Assembly: GCF_037975245.1 (NCBI RefSeq)
Contig: NC_092577.1
Span: 19,652,898 to 19,716,897, forward strand
DNA length: 64,000 bases
Direction of reading: 5' to 3'
Source of the DNA: Apostichopus japonicus
Taxonomy: Eukaryota > Echinodermata > Holothuroidea > Aspidochirotida > Stichopodidae
The translations under genes and the position numbers were made by a program. This document shows, piece by piece, positions 21,930-33,639 of this stretch (position 1 is its first letter; each line of letters opens with the position of its first letter). Under the pieces are notes generated by a model that did no database searches, had not been told where the DNA came from, and saw nothing but the letters and a program-made list of their open reading frames with translations.

Positions 21930-22025
21930 TCACAGGTGCCATCTCCTGCGATCTGGGGGGTGCTGACATATCAAATTTTCTCTGTACGATCCGCGCCAAC
22001 CAAGGTGGCGCTCCGCTTAGATAGT
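21930..22025 (-). repeat. Inverted copy of dispersed module
   Basis: Read on the minus strand this gives CTAAGCGGAGCGCCACC, TTGGTTGGCGCGGATCGTACA, AGAAAATTT, then ccccccAGATCGCAGGAGATGGCAC. The order and spacing match the module at 675-780. A direct-orientation copy lies about 60 bp away, so the two form an inverted pair. Confidence 0.7.
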
Positions 22026-22082
22026 AACCTCCGGCCCCCCCCCACAAGAAACATCAGCACCCCCACTGCGTGAGCAGGTGAT

Positions 22083-22190
22083 AAACAATCCAAGCAGAGC
22101 GCCACCACGGGTTGGCGCGCAGCGTACAAAACAATTTTTCGTCTGGCAGGACCCCTCAGATTGCAATAGACGGCTCTTCCCGTGCCTTAT
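22083..22190 (+). repeat. Direct copy of dispersed module
   Basis: AAGCAGAGCGCCACCACGGG followed by TTGGCGCGCAGCGTACAA, A/T-rich spacer, 'cccctcagattgcaatagacgg' and 'cttcccgtgcc' follows the module order. Together with the inverted copy at 21930-22025 it may mark the two ends of one small element. Confidence 0.65.
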
Positions 22191-23105
22191 GGCAGTAGGC
22201 AACACCCCTAAAATTGATAAAAATTTTCGTCAATTTTGTATTTTGGGAAATATTCTCCAAGGAAGGGATCGCCATTTACCAAGTTGTACCAAATCATCGT
22301 CTCCCAGAAGCGCCCAAAATTTAAGAAATGGGAACATCTTTGTGTTGGCTGATCCATGATCGCCGCCCATGCCCGTGAGAAGTGGTGAATGGGTCAAGAA
22401 AAAGCTATGCCGTTTGAAAACATGGGCAGAAAAAGAAAGTACCGAAACCTAAGGTAAAACGTGCGATAACGATGTGATTACTTTTCCAGGTTAATTGTGA
22501 CTGTATTTGAAATGATTATTATTATTCTTTTTTTTTCGAAACTACCTATCAGATCATGAGCGAACTGATTGCATTACTTAAGATGAAGTCCTATGATCTC
22601 CGTTCACTACATTTATGTTAAGTTTCCGAACTTTGTTACAGACTTAGAAAACAATTAAAAAAACTGCCATTTTTTCATGGAAAATTTACCGACTTGGCAA
22701 ATGTAGCGGGTTGCACTTACTCTGGGACTACGTAATATTGTCCAACGATGGCAGCGTTGATGGCACATTTGGTTCATTAATTAGTTATCAACCAGTAATT
22801 ATTTAACTCTTTCGATTGACTGAATATCAACAATTAACAACCATTGACCAATCAGTCAACAGGAGCCCCATTTCTCGTAGACCCTACAAGAAATTCAGTT
22901 GCTGACACTTCTCATTAAACGTCGCTGAGTTACGTTCCAAAATGAGTCAATGGCAGTCTGCTTGCACGCTTCCGCGCGTCTTTGAGGTGTGTGGGAAATC
23001 CGCAACGACCATCAAAGAGCAGTTGACTACTTAGGAAAATGAGGAAAATTTTTGACGACACCTTTGACAAAATTTGGGGGGGCCTGTGCCCACCCGGGCC
23101 CCAAT
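22191..23105. other. Non-coding stretch
   Basis: No gene is supported. The right end (23075-23115: gggggggcctgtgcccacccgggccccaatgggcacgtcaccactg) is a GC-rich repeat terminus. Confidence 0.4.
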
Positions 23106-23109
23106 GGGC

Positions 23110-24502
23110 ACGTCACCACTGATTATCATCGCCGTAACCATCGTCGTTATCACCACTAGAAGCACTTTCACGTTGAAATTGTCCCTCGTCTCTTATCACT
23201 GCTACTACCTCCACATCGCTATTTTTGTAACCTGCATCGACGTGCTCGTCATTACCACTAGTGTAATCATCATCGACGTCGTTGTCATTATCATCAGTGT
23301 TACCAGCTTTAGCGTTTTTACACTAGATGTAGCGTTTTTTGGCTTTTGTGGGGTTCTAGCGTACGTTTTTTCTAATTTTGGTAATTCTATCGTTTTTTGC
23401 CTAAAAGTAGTTAAATTTACTAAAAATAGACCATTTTCAGATTTTTTAGAGTATTTTTGTCCAATCTTCGGAATTTCCTACCGAAAATTTCCATATTTTT
23501 TTAAATTTTCTGGGTCAGACTATCACTCAAATCAACTATTCAAAATCTATTTTGTGATTGGTGACCATTCCTCCTACGAATCTGTGCTAAATTGACTCGA
23601 AACAACACGAAAGTTAGGGAAACTACCATTTAGCGTTTTCTGGGGTTTTATTTTCGCAAATCTAGCGTTTTTTCGTCAACTGTCGCTGCTAACGTTGATT
23701 ATCATTGTTCACATCGTCGCTAGTCGCTAGTGTTAACTGTCACCATCGTCGTCACCACCACCACTTTCAATACCTTCAGTTGTATCCGTATACCCACGGC
23801 TTTTGTTTTCCCGATACCTTTCGTTGACTGCGTTGATTTAACACGGTTCATCTTATCTTTTGGCCTACATACTGGACAAACAAAGGGCAATTTCAATGAA
23901 GTTACATTTTCTTTGAAACCCACACACTGATAATGATACCACTCATGACAAGTGTCGCACTGTACGTAAGGTAAGTTGGGATCATTAACTCTCATGCATA
24001 AACACAACCTATCTTCCGGGGAGACATGAGAACCTGTTGCTTCGGTGCTTTTATTTCTGCTGTCGTTATTTCTGTTTCATTCAGTTTCAATTCCCGTTTC
24101 AAACTCATAAGATGGTTCGCTATCATTATACGTATCTTTAACGTTTCTTCTATTGGTTTTCCATATCATGTACAGTTTCTTTCTGTTTAAGTCATTGTTT
24201 TGAAGCCTTAGGCTAATTGCTATTTCTCCCCGAGAGGAGTCTACCCTTGTATGGACCTCATTTAACCGGACTCGTTTTCTTTTTTGGAGAAAGACTAAAT
24301 CGTTGAATCGTATGCATTTCCAGATGCATTTTCGCTTGGTGATCTCTTCGTTGACCAAAAAAGGTATCAAATGACACAGTATAAGAAATGTCAAATTCAG
24401 AGTGTCAACTGCATCATATATATCTACTAGAGTAAATTTTGCTTGTCCTTCAGAAAACCGGGTTGTCCTTCCAAGGTTTTCTTTTCTTTCAAATGTAAGC
24501 AA
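23110..24502 (-). pseudogene. PHD-finger gene remnant with acidic segments, interrupted
   Basis: On the minus strand a frame runs from 24502 to 23720 with one TGA near 24074. Its second half encodes DRLCLCMRVNDPNLPYVQCDTCHEWYHYQCVGFKEN.. ending LPFVCPVC; the C-x-C..C-x2-C..H-x2-C..C-x2-C spacing with a W before the His is a PHD finger (about 23890-24020), a zinc-binding chromatin-reading fold. Its first half (24077-24502) is unrecognised. An acidic stretch follows, then about 380 bp of AGCGTTTTTT-rich sequence (about 23310-23690), then more acidic coding sequence (DDNDNDVDDDYTSGNDEHVD, 23110-23310). The acidic part resembles the N terminus of the transposase remnant at 2290-4995, so a related element is possible. 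The plus-strand open frame at 23074-23595 is the antisense shadow. Confidence 0.5.
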
Positions 24503-25630
24503 TAATGATGGAGGTCAATGAATTGTTATACGCTTTTGTCACACTATTTATTTTACTTTATAGTATGATTTATTATCCAAGAAATAATCAGTAATGGCTC
24601 ACAACTTTTTAAGAATTATATAATGGGCACTGTCTTTAATTCCCCGGCCGGCTTACCCTCTTCATCATTCCTTATCATCCCGAAGTTCCTACATCACCGC
24701 TACTTGTTTCTTAGGTGGCCCAACATTTCTTAAAAATCGCCACATCTTCATGTTTTTTCTTAGGCTTGAAACCTAATTTTAGCTGTAGCGCGAACGTGGA
24801 AAGTATGGCCCTCCGCATGAAATGAAAACACTGTACGAAACGGCCCCACAACTATTTGCTTTCTATAAAGTACTTTCACGCTAAAAAGTGGAGCAGGTTT
24901 TTTCCCAGATATTTGAGAAATGCTATTCAAATTCTATGAGGAAGGTTGTATGTCACCTGTCATTGACGACTGATTGACAGCGATTATGAGCGACAACTCA
25001 CGGCGCGCGTAATTTTATTCCCATGACCAACAAGGCCGAGGGCCAATCAAATTATTGGAATTCATACATGTGACGATGTTTCAAAAACTAAGTTTCAATA
25101 ATTTTTCCTAATCTTTACCCAGATGATGAAAGAACATACTCTATTACCCCTGGGGAGCTACCCTAACCTTAAACCGTAATTTTGCTTTTTTTCTGTGTAA
25201 AATCATGAAAAATCGATTGACCTCGTTCGTCCTGGGAAGCAAATTTATGGGCGCGGCCAGGTGCGCTATAGACTACAATTCTCTGTCTATTTGGTACGCC
25301 TAAACTGCTAGCGGAACAGTACGGTCGGAGTCGAGGTTGAGGATAAGCTGGGCTTTATTAGCCACTGAACATGACTGTGTACTACGAATACTCCATATCA
25401 CATAGTATCTAGTGTAACGGAATGAACGTCGTAATCGAGGACAAGGCTATATTGGCCTGACGTTTAGCAGACGGGTAGAGGGGGGGGGGTGGGGGTGGTT
25501 GGTGGATGTTGAGTCGTTAATACCAGCTAGTGAATTAGCGTTCGAAAATAGTGTAGCCTAGCCCTAGACTATAATGATGGTGTTTGGACTAAAGTTACTG
25601 AAACTGTAAAGGTGAGGCCAGGATACACCC
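24503..25630. other. Non-coding stretch
   Basis: No gene is supported. A 10-G run (25480-25489) is followed by further G/T-rich sequence. GCCTA-rich sequence occurs at 25550-25620. Confidence 0.4.
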
Positions 25631-25934
25631 AGTAACGTAACTAGCTGGGATCGAATTTCAAGGACGCCATCGCCTTGGATGGCCTTCAACTCATAAAGCC
25701 ATAACACAAGTGGCAGAACCTAAGGCCAAAATGGCCTGCCCTTAAAATGACAAAATTCGAGGCCTCGTAACTAGACCTAATCTGGGAAGGGGTGGTATTG
25801 AGAGGGTAAAGATAGGTGTTTGTGTGTGTGGCTGCGATAATATAAAAAAATCTGACATCTCATTGGGTGGGGGCAGCAGGGGGGCTCCTGAGAGGTCGAG
25901 CTAGCCCCTGCCCCTCTAGTTACGCCACTATAGC
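25631..25934. mobile_element. MITE-like element, about 304 bp
   Basis: AGTAACGTAACTAGCTGGG at the left (25631) matches the reverse complement of the right end (CTAGTTACGCCACTAT, 25916-25931) over AGT..CGTAACTAG..GGG. The heptamer TACACCC flanks both sides (25624-25630 and 25935-25941) and could be a target-site duplication, although the termini are then slightly asymmetric. No coding potential is seen. Confidence 0.45.
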
Positions 25935-26469
25935 TACACCCTACGTTAGATTTAGACCCATTCTTGCCTGAATGTCAAAATTTTAAGATGACCGTCTTGG
26001 TGGAGAAGGGGTATGAAAATTTTGTAAGGCAAAATTGCGCTATAGGCTATGCAGATCTTTGGCCGAATTTGGGGAGATATGCACCCAGTTATGGCACCCA
26101 GCTATGCCCTGCGAAAAATAAGACATGGTGGAGACCTATTGGTATGCTCATATTTCTTGCTGTAATTTTGCCATTTTTAGGGTGGGGATGGTGACTTTTG
26201 ATGCTTTCTCTCTGGCACCGCTGATATACGTTGCATTGCGTTTATACTATGTCCAGGATGATTTCAGACATAACACCAAGGCTACAAACTCAATGTCAAG
26301 AGAGATCAAATTCAGTTACACATATTAGTCTGCAACCTTAACAAAATGCCCCTTGTTTCCGAGCTGAGGATGTTGCCATCTTAACGCGTTCATTGAGACT
26401 GGTCCTCGTTTCAGTGGTTCCAGAGGACGGTTGGTGTAATGTGCAATTGTATTTTTCATGTAAACAAAC

Positions 26470-26830
26470 GAATCTGACATGTAAGCGCTCTCTTAACCTC
26501 ATTTCCGGTAGGCCCGACGGATGTGAGTGGATTGCAGTAAACTGACCCTTTTCCTCCATGGTCATTTTTCCCAGCACAAGATAAATATTGATTAAAGGGT
26601 AATAATGATAAAGATCGTGAATATTCGATATGCAGGTATACAAACGACATTGACATGTAAGCGTTCTTTGACGTCATTTCCAGTAAGCCCGACGGATGTG
26701 AGTGAATTTCTTTGAGTGGATATATGATTGCAATAAAGTGACCTTTTCCCTCCATGGTGAGTTTTCCCAGCACAAGATCAATAAGTATTGATTAAAGGGT
26801 AATCCTTACTATAATTTTGGTAAGCTTATA
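26470..26830. repeat. Two-copy tandem duplication, period 176 bp
   Basis: GACATGTAAGCG begins at 26476 and again at 26652. The landmarks 'cccgacggatgtgagtg', 'cctccatggt', 'tttcccagcacaagat' and 'attgattaaagggtaat' recur in the same order in both copies, with small indels. Open frames across it are duplicated too and are not credible genes. Confidence 0.8.
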
Positions 26831-27239
26831 ATTGTTTGAAATCACTTTTCTCAATCGTCTGCTGCTCGATTAGACTACAATTTCGGAAAACACATCAATT
26901 TTTGTTTATAATTGTCCTAAGGGGGTTTAGTTCTCATAGAATTGTCGCGTTTTGGTAACTTAAGAATAAATCATCTTCAAATATCCATTACAGATTGTTT
27001 TTCGCATCGTGAGCTTTGTGTTTTATGTGCTAATCAGGTTGCCAATCGCGCTCCTTCGTCGACGTAGCGCTGCGGTATTAAAGTTGTTTACTCATGAGTC
27101 ATCACGAAGTAATGAAACGAAGGTGTACAGTTTGTAGATGTTACGCCACAGCAGTAGCGGGTCAATTAGTAAGTGATTGGTGAGTTGTGTGATCGGCCCT
27201 TCAATTTGCAAGTGAACAAGTGCATCAAACAGTGAGCGA

Positions 27240-27365
27240 ATTATGCTATTCTCGGATTCGGTGTGACTGTGACGTTACCGTACACACACTATCCTTAGCT
27301 ATTCTCGAATTCAGGAATTCAGTGTGACCGTCACGTCACTGTACATACACTATCCTTAGCCTAAC
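27240..27365. repeat. Two-copy tandem duplication, about 60 bp
   Basis: 'gctattctcg(g/a)attc', 'gtgtgac(t/c)gt', 'cacacactatccttagc' and 'catacactatccttagc' appear twice in tandem (about 27245-27301 and 27299-27361). It lies some 400 bp upstream of the first duplicated exon-like cassette and might be near a promoter, but there is no direct evidence. Confidence 0.6.
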
Positions 27366-27752
27366 GTTACACCTGTTGCTTTTCGTGTGCGCACGGTAGA
27401 CCTGGTGCTGTTCGTGTACTATCCTGACTCGGCATAGCCTTGGGTGTATTGTCAGCAAGTTTTATTATTTTGTTCCTAATAACTTACCTGAACATGAAAA
27501 TCAAATTCCAATGTCCCGAAGTCAACAATGTGGCCGTTTTCCCTGACTTATGACGCAGCCTTCAGTCAGGCCAGCTTATTTTTTCATGGAAGGCCAAATG
27601 AGCCAAAAAACAAATTTTCATATTTTGTTCTCATCAACTTACCTTTACATAAATATGACGAAATATTCCCAAAAACTCGAATGAAGCTTTTATTTCCGTT
27701 TTTTTGCCCATTTGGCCTAGATCAACACTACTACAAACTTTTTATTTTGCAG

Positions 27753-27822
27753 GTTTCACTCCTCCAACTCTGTGTTTCAAGACTAACCTGTCGTGTCACG
27801 GACTGTTGAAGACTTTGCATTG
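27753..27822 (+). other. Exon-like cassette, copy 1 (70 bp)
   Basis: A polypyrimidine tract and acceptor (aactttttattttgcag, ending 27752) precede 70 bp (tttcactcctcc...gactttgcattg) and a near-consensus donor GTGAGTATTGTGATGCC. A second segment with the same layout lies 687 bp downstream. The 70 bp are not a long open frame in all phases and no protein similarity is visible, so it may be a 5' UTR exon, part of a non-coding RNA, or a short coding exon. Confidence 0.4.
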
Positions 27823-28439
27823 GTGAGTATTGTGATGCCTTTGAAACAAATTTGACATTCGAGATAAAATTGTGTCTCAAGCAATGATACTTCTCTGACA
27901 CTTGATCATCCACGTTTCCATGGATAAAAATACCAGTTTACTTACATCTCAATGAGATGAACAAATAATAGCTAATACTTCAAGAGGGAAATATTTGTAA
28001 CTCTGACTGAGCATCCACTATAAGTGGCATACTGTGACTGAGCAATCCACCTCGCCAAAAAATGAAAGTAACTATGTGGGGAAACAAAGCGGTCAGTTGC
28101 ATCATATCTCGAACAGCTCCTCACTGCTACTGTGACCTACCATCCACTAACAGTTTCATTCTGTGTGTCGTGTCAGATGGAGGGTCCACCACAGCTGCCA
28201 TCATATCTAAGAAAAGCTCACAACTAAGCAGTTTGCACCCGTAATTGTCATCCACCATAGCTCCCATGCTCTCTTTTTGGTGGAAAGATTATTATTCCAA
28301 TACGTTTGTTAAATAATTGTAACTGTGACTGAGCATCCCCTATAAGTGTCAAATTTGTGAAGGTCAAATTTGAAACTTCCTATTTTTGCACGAATAATAA
28401 TCATAATAATAATAGCACTGCCAACTCCTTATTTTGCAG

Positions 28440-28510
28440 GTTGCTCGCCACCTCAGGCTTGCAAGACTCACCTGCTGTGTCACCACTGTCTGTTATAGAC
28501 GTTCCTTTCG
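28440..28510 (+). other. Exon-like cassette, copy 2 (71 bp)
   Basis: Acceptor (actccttattttgcag) and donor GTGAGTATTGTGAAGCC match copy 1 almost exactly. The interior is similar in places (gactcacctgctgtgtcac against gactaacctgtcgtgtcac) but diverged. Flanking intron sequence is duplicated as well: 'gactgagcatccactataagtg' (about 28005) against 'gactgagcatcccctataagtg' (about 28327), and 'atccac(g/a)t(t/c)tccatgga' after each cassette. Confidence 0.4.
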
Positions 28511-31500
28511 GTGAGTATTGTGAAGCCTAAAAAATGTGTCTGGATGTGAAACTTTTCTGCCACACCAGCCATCCACATCTCCATGGATACTCAGATAAGC
28601 AAACAACAGCCATATACTGTACCTTTGTGGAGAAAAAAATTTTCTGGAACGTTCCAAATTGCCCAAGACATGCTCCTATACCCATGTTTCATTGGTTTGG
28701 GACTCTTTTACTTCAGTCTTCTGAAAAGGAGTCCCAGCAATAGATTCCCATCATCTGTCAGTACTACTTATGGAACTTTCCAGATGAGACGTCGGAACAT
28801 AGAGGCGTCGGAACATAGAGATGTAACCCCATTGCCTACACCACAGCGATAGCTGGCTAAAAAGGCCCATACTTCGTATATTCTTCGGGAATCCACCAGA
28901 CACTTTATGTGTGGGGTGTAGCAATGCAACCTACCAATTACTAGCGGATTCAGTTATTCAATTATTCAATATTATGGATCATTTTATATATACGGATCTA
29001 TCCTGGAACTGACAGTTCAAGTTCTCTGGACCGACGCCAAGAAGGGTTAAACTCGACAGAACTAAGAGGTTAGTAGTATTTATTATTATTAACAAGACCT
29101 CTAAAAACCCACCAGCAACATATTTTTGTCCAAGTAAGCACCACAGTTCAGCATGATACATACCCAATGACTTTTAGAAGCCAGTATCAGTGTTAACGAT
29201 TTGCCGTTTCCAGGGAGAACAAGATAGTTTCCTAGCAACACGAGGTAGCAGTGGAGGGTGTGTTAAATGACACGTTTGCTGCTACAGACAACATACAATT
29301 ATACTGTACAAATACATAGCCCCTCTGTATAGTGAACACTATGTATGCAAGTAAAACTAATTAAGAAAAACCTATGGTAGAAGAAGGAAACAAGAGGCTT
29401 AAAGTAGTTTAGTTCCATTATTGGCTAGCAATTCTGGCATAGCAAAGACTTCAGTGTATTCTAAAAATTGAAATTATAAATTGATACTACTAAAGTTTCA
29501 AGAAAACCCAAATGCAATTTTTCCAAATTTGTATCATTTACACAGATGGGGACAGCAGGGTCAGACTTGAACAGATATTGGTATTTTCAACAGGTGCTAA
29601 CACAATACCACCCTTGGGATTTCCTGAAACATCCACGATACACTTTGTACACGACTTGGAGAAGATGTACCCAACTGCTAATACATGTGCTCTTGTATTA
29701 AAACTTCCCAACAGCACAACATATCAAATGTGGTAGCAGAATGTGTGGTGACTCTGTATTTACTAGCTTTTCATATATTTTGCAACATAGCCGTCTATTT
29801 CCAAAATTTACAAAAGTCCCGCCATGATAGTTCCAAATGAAAAACTTTTTGCGATGAGCAGACAACACTAACATGCAATACGTACAATACTTGCGTAACA
29901 ATTATTTTATATTGTTAAAGAAAAGAGACAAAATTCTCAATTTTACAACTATGCCTTGATGTGCGGCCTGGGGATGTAACAAGCAAAGTGAAGATCGAGT
30001 TTTTTTTTTTTTTGTGCTTTCTTTCCAACCAACGTCCAATGACGAAAGTTGGTCTGGCAGTCTGAAGGGAATAGTGCCAAGCTGTGTGAGGCAAGGATAG
30101 TCATATAGTCTAGGCCTCATCATCGAAGACTAGATCGTCATGATTTGGTTATAAAAGGCCAGAATTTCCTGTTCACTTCCATTTTAGATCAAATCGAAGA
30201 ACCATGTGCCTTGATAATTCGAGGCCTCAGTCTGAGATATAAAAAGCCTGGCCTAGCATAGTTCGAATTAGGCTAGGCCTAAAGTCTGACTAAAGCAGTC
30301 CTGAGTTAGGCTAATCTTTCCTATATGCATACAATTAGCTGCGTCACTCGATCATACGATTTGAGTTATGGGTAAAAGAAGTACTAACATAGGCCACATA
30401 TAGGCCACAGTCTAATTACGAAGGGCATAACAATATCTAGGGCTATGCTTAGCCTGAGATAGGCCTAGGATATGCGCCTAGGCTTAGCTGGCTCTGCAAG
30501 AGCAATTTGAATGAAGAATTGTTAACAGTTATACAGCACAGTTCTAAATTAGCTATGCCTTACAGTTTCAGATTTACAGAAAACTCCATTAGGCCTACAC
30601 TTTGGCCTACTGACTTAACTCTGGGGTTTAGCCTAGAAAAGTCCAGTCCATCGCCAACTAACTTATCCTACAAAAGAAAAAAATACTTGTCTAGGCCTCC
30701 TTGTGCCTGCCAACTCTTGTAGTTCACTGTAAAATTATGACTGTTAAGTCTTCAATGATGACAGTTTGTTTTACCTTTGAGTTTGGAATCAGCATGTATG
30801 TTAAAAATTTCTGACTTTCCTCACGTGCATCACCAGGTAATTTCCAACGTCTTGCTTTAAAATTTGCAATCTCCAGGATGAACAGTTTTTTAGGTTGGCA
30901 GGTCTGCTTTGGCCATTGAGAAGATTAATTTTATGTGATTGTCAGCCTGCCCTACTGACTTGGGAGCCCACAAGGGAAATCCTGGTGCCACCTTGATTTA
31001 TGTCATTTTCATGAAGAATAGGACTTTCAATATTACTTAGTTACTTTCTTCTTATAAAACTTTACTTTCATTTTAAACGCTCATATTGAAGATGGCCAAT
31101 TTAATTTGAAAGGTGTCAAAGTGAGGGCAAGATGCCATCCCCACATTAATTCAGTGTAGGACTCATCCCAAAAGAAGGAGAGTACTTGAGAGAGGTTCTG
31201 TCCCACCAGTGCTACAAAATGTACTACTTGACCACAACTATTCTTGAAGAACTGCAACTACAGTTTAATGATTAACTTGGAAAGTATTACTGATGTAATA
31301 TATTAATTGACCTTGGAAAAGGGCAAAGTTAGTATATTAAATTTTGTTCAAGCAAATGATCATTGAAAACAATAACATTAACATTTTATACATATAGGTG
31401 TTTTTAACCTCCAGGTTTCCCACTTGATTAGTTGCACTTGGAGCATGGAGGTCCAGTGTTCCAACTCCATGGCTACTGAGACCATGGCTCTGGTGCTCAC

Positions 31501-31540
31501 TTCTTAAGTCAACTCTGCATCATTTACTCAATCTACAGTA
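28511..31540. other. Non-coding stretch
   Basis: No gene is supported; open frames are short and give no recognisable protein. A 14-T run lies near 30000. The segment 30230-30480 and 30580-30710 is dense in TAGGCCTA/GCCTAGGC words, a composition also seen at 7080-7300 and 48340-48960. Confidence 0.4.
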
Positions 31541-31546
31541 TTCATT

Positions 31547-31740
31547 CTTCTTCCAAATCCCTTCATCATGCTTCTGACATTGTCATTTCATTCCTGCTTC
31601 CCTCCACAGCAATTTTCAAATGTATCTGCTTAATTCTTACTCACTTCTTATTAAGCAAACCCTTCATTATTGACAAAAATCCCTTCATCATTCTTTTTAT
31701 TCCTGTTTCCCTCCACACCAATTTGGAAATTTATCTGTCG
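31547..31740. repeat. Diverged two-copy duplication
   Basis: 'atcccttcatcatgcttct', 'attcctgcttccctccacagcaatttt' and 'aaatgtatctg' (31555-31630) are repeated as 'atcccttcatcattcttttt', 'attcctgtttccctccacaccaatttg' and 'aaatttatctg' (31679-31738). The second copy has an internal deletion. Confidence 0.6.
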
Positions 31741-32619
31741 AATGTTAACATCATGCTGTTAGTACATTACTAATCATACTTGCTATTCATGCAGTTGAGA
31801 AAAATATTTTGTGCCACCCAGCTGATGACAGCATTTGTTTTTCTCTAAATTTGTAACATCATATACAGTAGCAAGTTTACAGAAGGTCCCGGGCACAAAA
31901 CTGGTCTCACAAATAACCAAGAAAGGGACCGAAACTGGAAGGAAGGGTAATGATGATATTGAAACACATGATAAGACCCAATACTGATCGGTGATAATAC
32001 GCTGCATATAACAGTTTTGCAGATGCAATCATTTTATTTTAGCATAAGAAAAAATTGTCAATTTTTTTTCAAATTGGCAAGTCTAATGATTTTTTCCTAC
32101 TTCCAGTCCAGGGGAATAGTTTTATCCTCTCTGTACTCAATTATATATTGAGTAAGTTAATTTAATTACTAGTTCCAACGGTTTTGCAGAAATATGCTTT
32201 TCTATATTGATCAGCAAAAGGAATATCATATTGCAGTAACTTATGTGTTTATGTTGACTTTGCATTCTATTCAAGATCGTGACACTGGAAATGAACACCA
32301 TCAGTCACACCAAATCAGCAAAATAACAACAGTCAATGTAATCAACTATCAAGGTCTGGAGTACTTTCACAAAATCAAGCATTGTCATCATTACGAACAC
32401 TGTGAAGGAAGATGGAAACAGTTAGATTTGAGCCAGGTGTTCAGAAGTTGGCCATAAAGGTAGGAGCAATGAAGGAGCAAGAGCAAGAATGTTGCCTGAC
32501 ACTCGAGATGTCAATAACCCCAAGTGTTCAGTTTTGAAACGCCAGATGATATTCCGGAGGTGAACATTCATCTGGGACACACCTGACCTGATGAAGAAAA
32601 CAGCTTATACTACTGTACC

Positions 32620-32975
32620 TCATTGGATATTGCATATCTAGACTGAAGCGAAAAGATAATCACTGCTCAAGCTGTTTCGACAGCAGTCAATCCACTTCCC
32701 CATCATCTTCCATTTTGGCTACATTAACAAGCTATATAAGGAGTACACTGAAGGTAACCGCCTTCATCCAAGTCAAAAGGCTTTCCAATACCTGAAGAGC
32801 GCTGAAATGACCTTCAGGAAGTAAAGCAGTGATGACCTCATCAACATGAGGAATGCCAAGAAACAGTTGACCTTGGCTATCGATTCAACTGCAACCTGCC
32901 AATTTCCAGAGTGTCACAACATCAAAGGGGAAACTGCTTTCAAGATACCTGAATGTCCGTCTCCACATCTTTTGT
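32620..32975 (+). other. Coding-like fragment of unknown origin
   Basis: One plus-strand frame of about 110 codons is broken by a single TAA near 32824. It contains LLKLFRQQSIHFPIIFHFGY, INKLYKEYTEGNRLHPSQKA and NAKKQLTLAIDSTATCQFPE. I recognise no family. It could be a decayed element or host exon, or chance. Confidence 0.2.
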
Positions 32976-33199
32976 AACAAGTTAAGGGCTGAAAATAAGA
33001 CAGAAATTCAGCGTTAAAAGTATGGTGGAGAGTTACGTAGTAAAAGCATGGCAATGAGAAATGTTTAAGCGACCACTAATGTGGGAGAAATCCACAGGGC
33101 TTATTGATTACAACTTACACGTCAGGTGGCTTCCAATTCAATATTTTACATCAAATTTGGATTCTTTTTCAATTTAGAAAGTCATTTCAGATGGTGTAA

Positions 33200-33425
33200 C
33201 CGCAGATTGCTCTTAGATGTCAAAGTCAAAACCCACCTTCCTCTGACGCTGGGTATCGAACCCGGAAACACCTCATTGCTTAGCCGCATTGCTTCAAATG
33301 ACACTAATTTTTTCACTTGTGCTTTTCTACAATTAATTTCCTTTTTTTGTAAAGCGCCTTCAGCAGTGATTTTTGTCTACTGATATGGTGCTATATAAGT
33401 CTCATTTATTATTATTATTATTATC
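33200..33425. repeat. SINE/LINE tail-like repeat remnants
   Basis: TGTAAAGCGCCTTCAGCAGTG, then GATATGGTGCTATATAAGTC and a (TTA)n tail (33340-33425) form a 3'-end module typical of CR1/L2-type LINEs and their SINEs in many animals. About 90 bp upstream, on the minus strand, CCGGGTTCGATACCC (33249-33263) matches a tRNA B box, suggesting a separate tRNA-derived SINE head in opposite orientation. No intact tRNA gene is present. Confidence 0.45.
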
Positions 33426-33639
33426 CTCTCGTCCACAGCACCGGTCATTGATATCACTCAACATACACATTCTTGTGTCTATTGCTTTCTGATGTACTTT
33501 CGTGAACGCTAGTATTGTAGTCTGATTTGTGATTTTGCCACACCCCCACCCCCCGTCAGCTGCCTCGTTGCTTTATATGCCACCATTTTTTTTATCCACT
33601 CAGCCACAGCACTGGTAACTATGCACAGTCAAATTGAGA

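Noticed and set aside
23074-23595. Plus-strand 173-codon open frame rich in Val and Ile
   Set aside because: It is the complement of Asp/Asn-rich coding repeats on the minus strand; such antisense frames look like membrane proteins by chance.
33249-33263. Possible tRNA gene on the minus strand
   Set aside because: Only a B-box-like motif is present; no cloverleaf with acceptor and anticodon stems could be drawn, so a SINE head is more likely.
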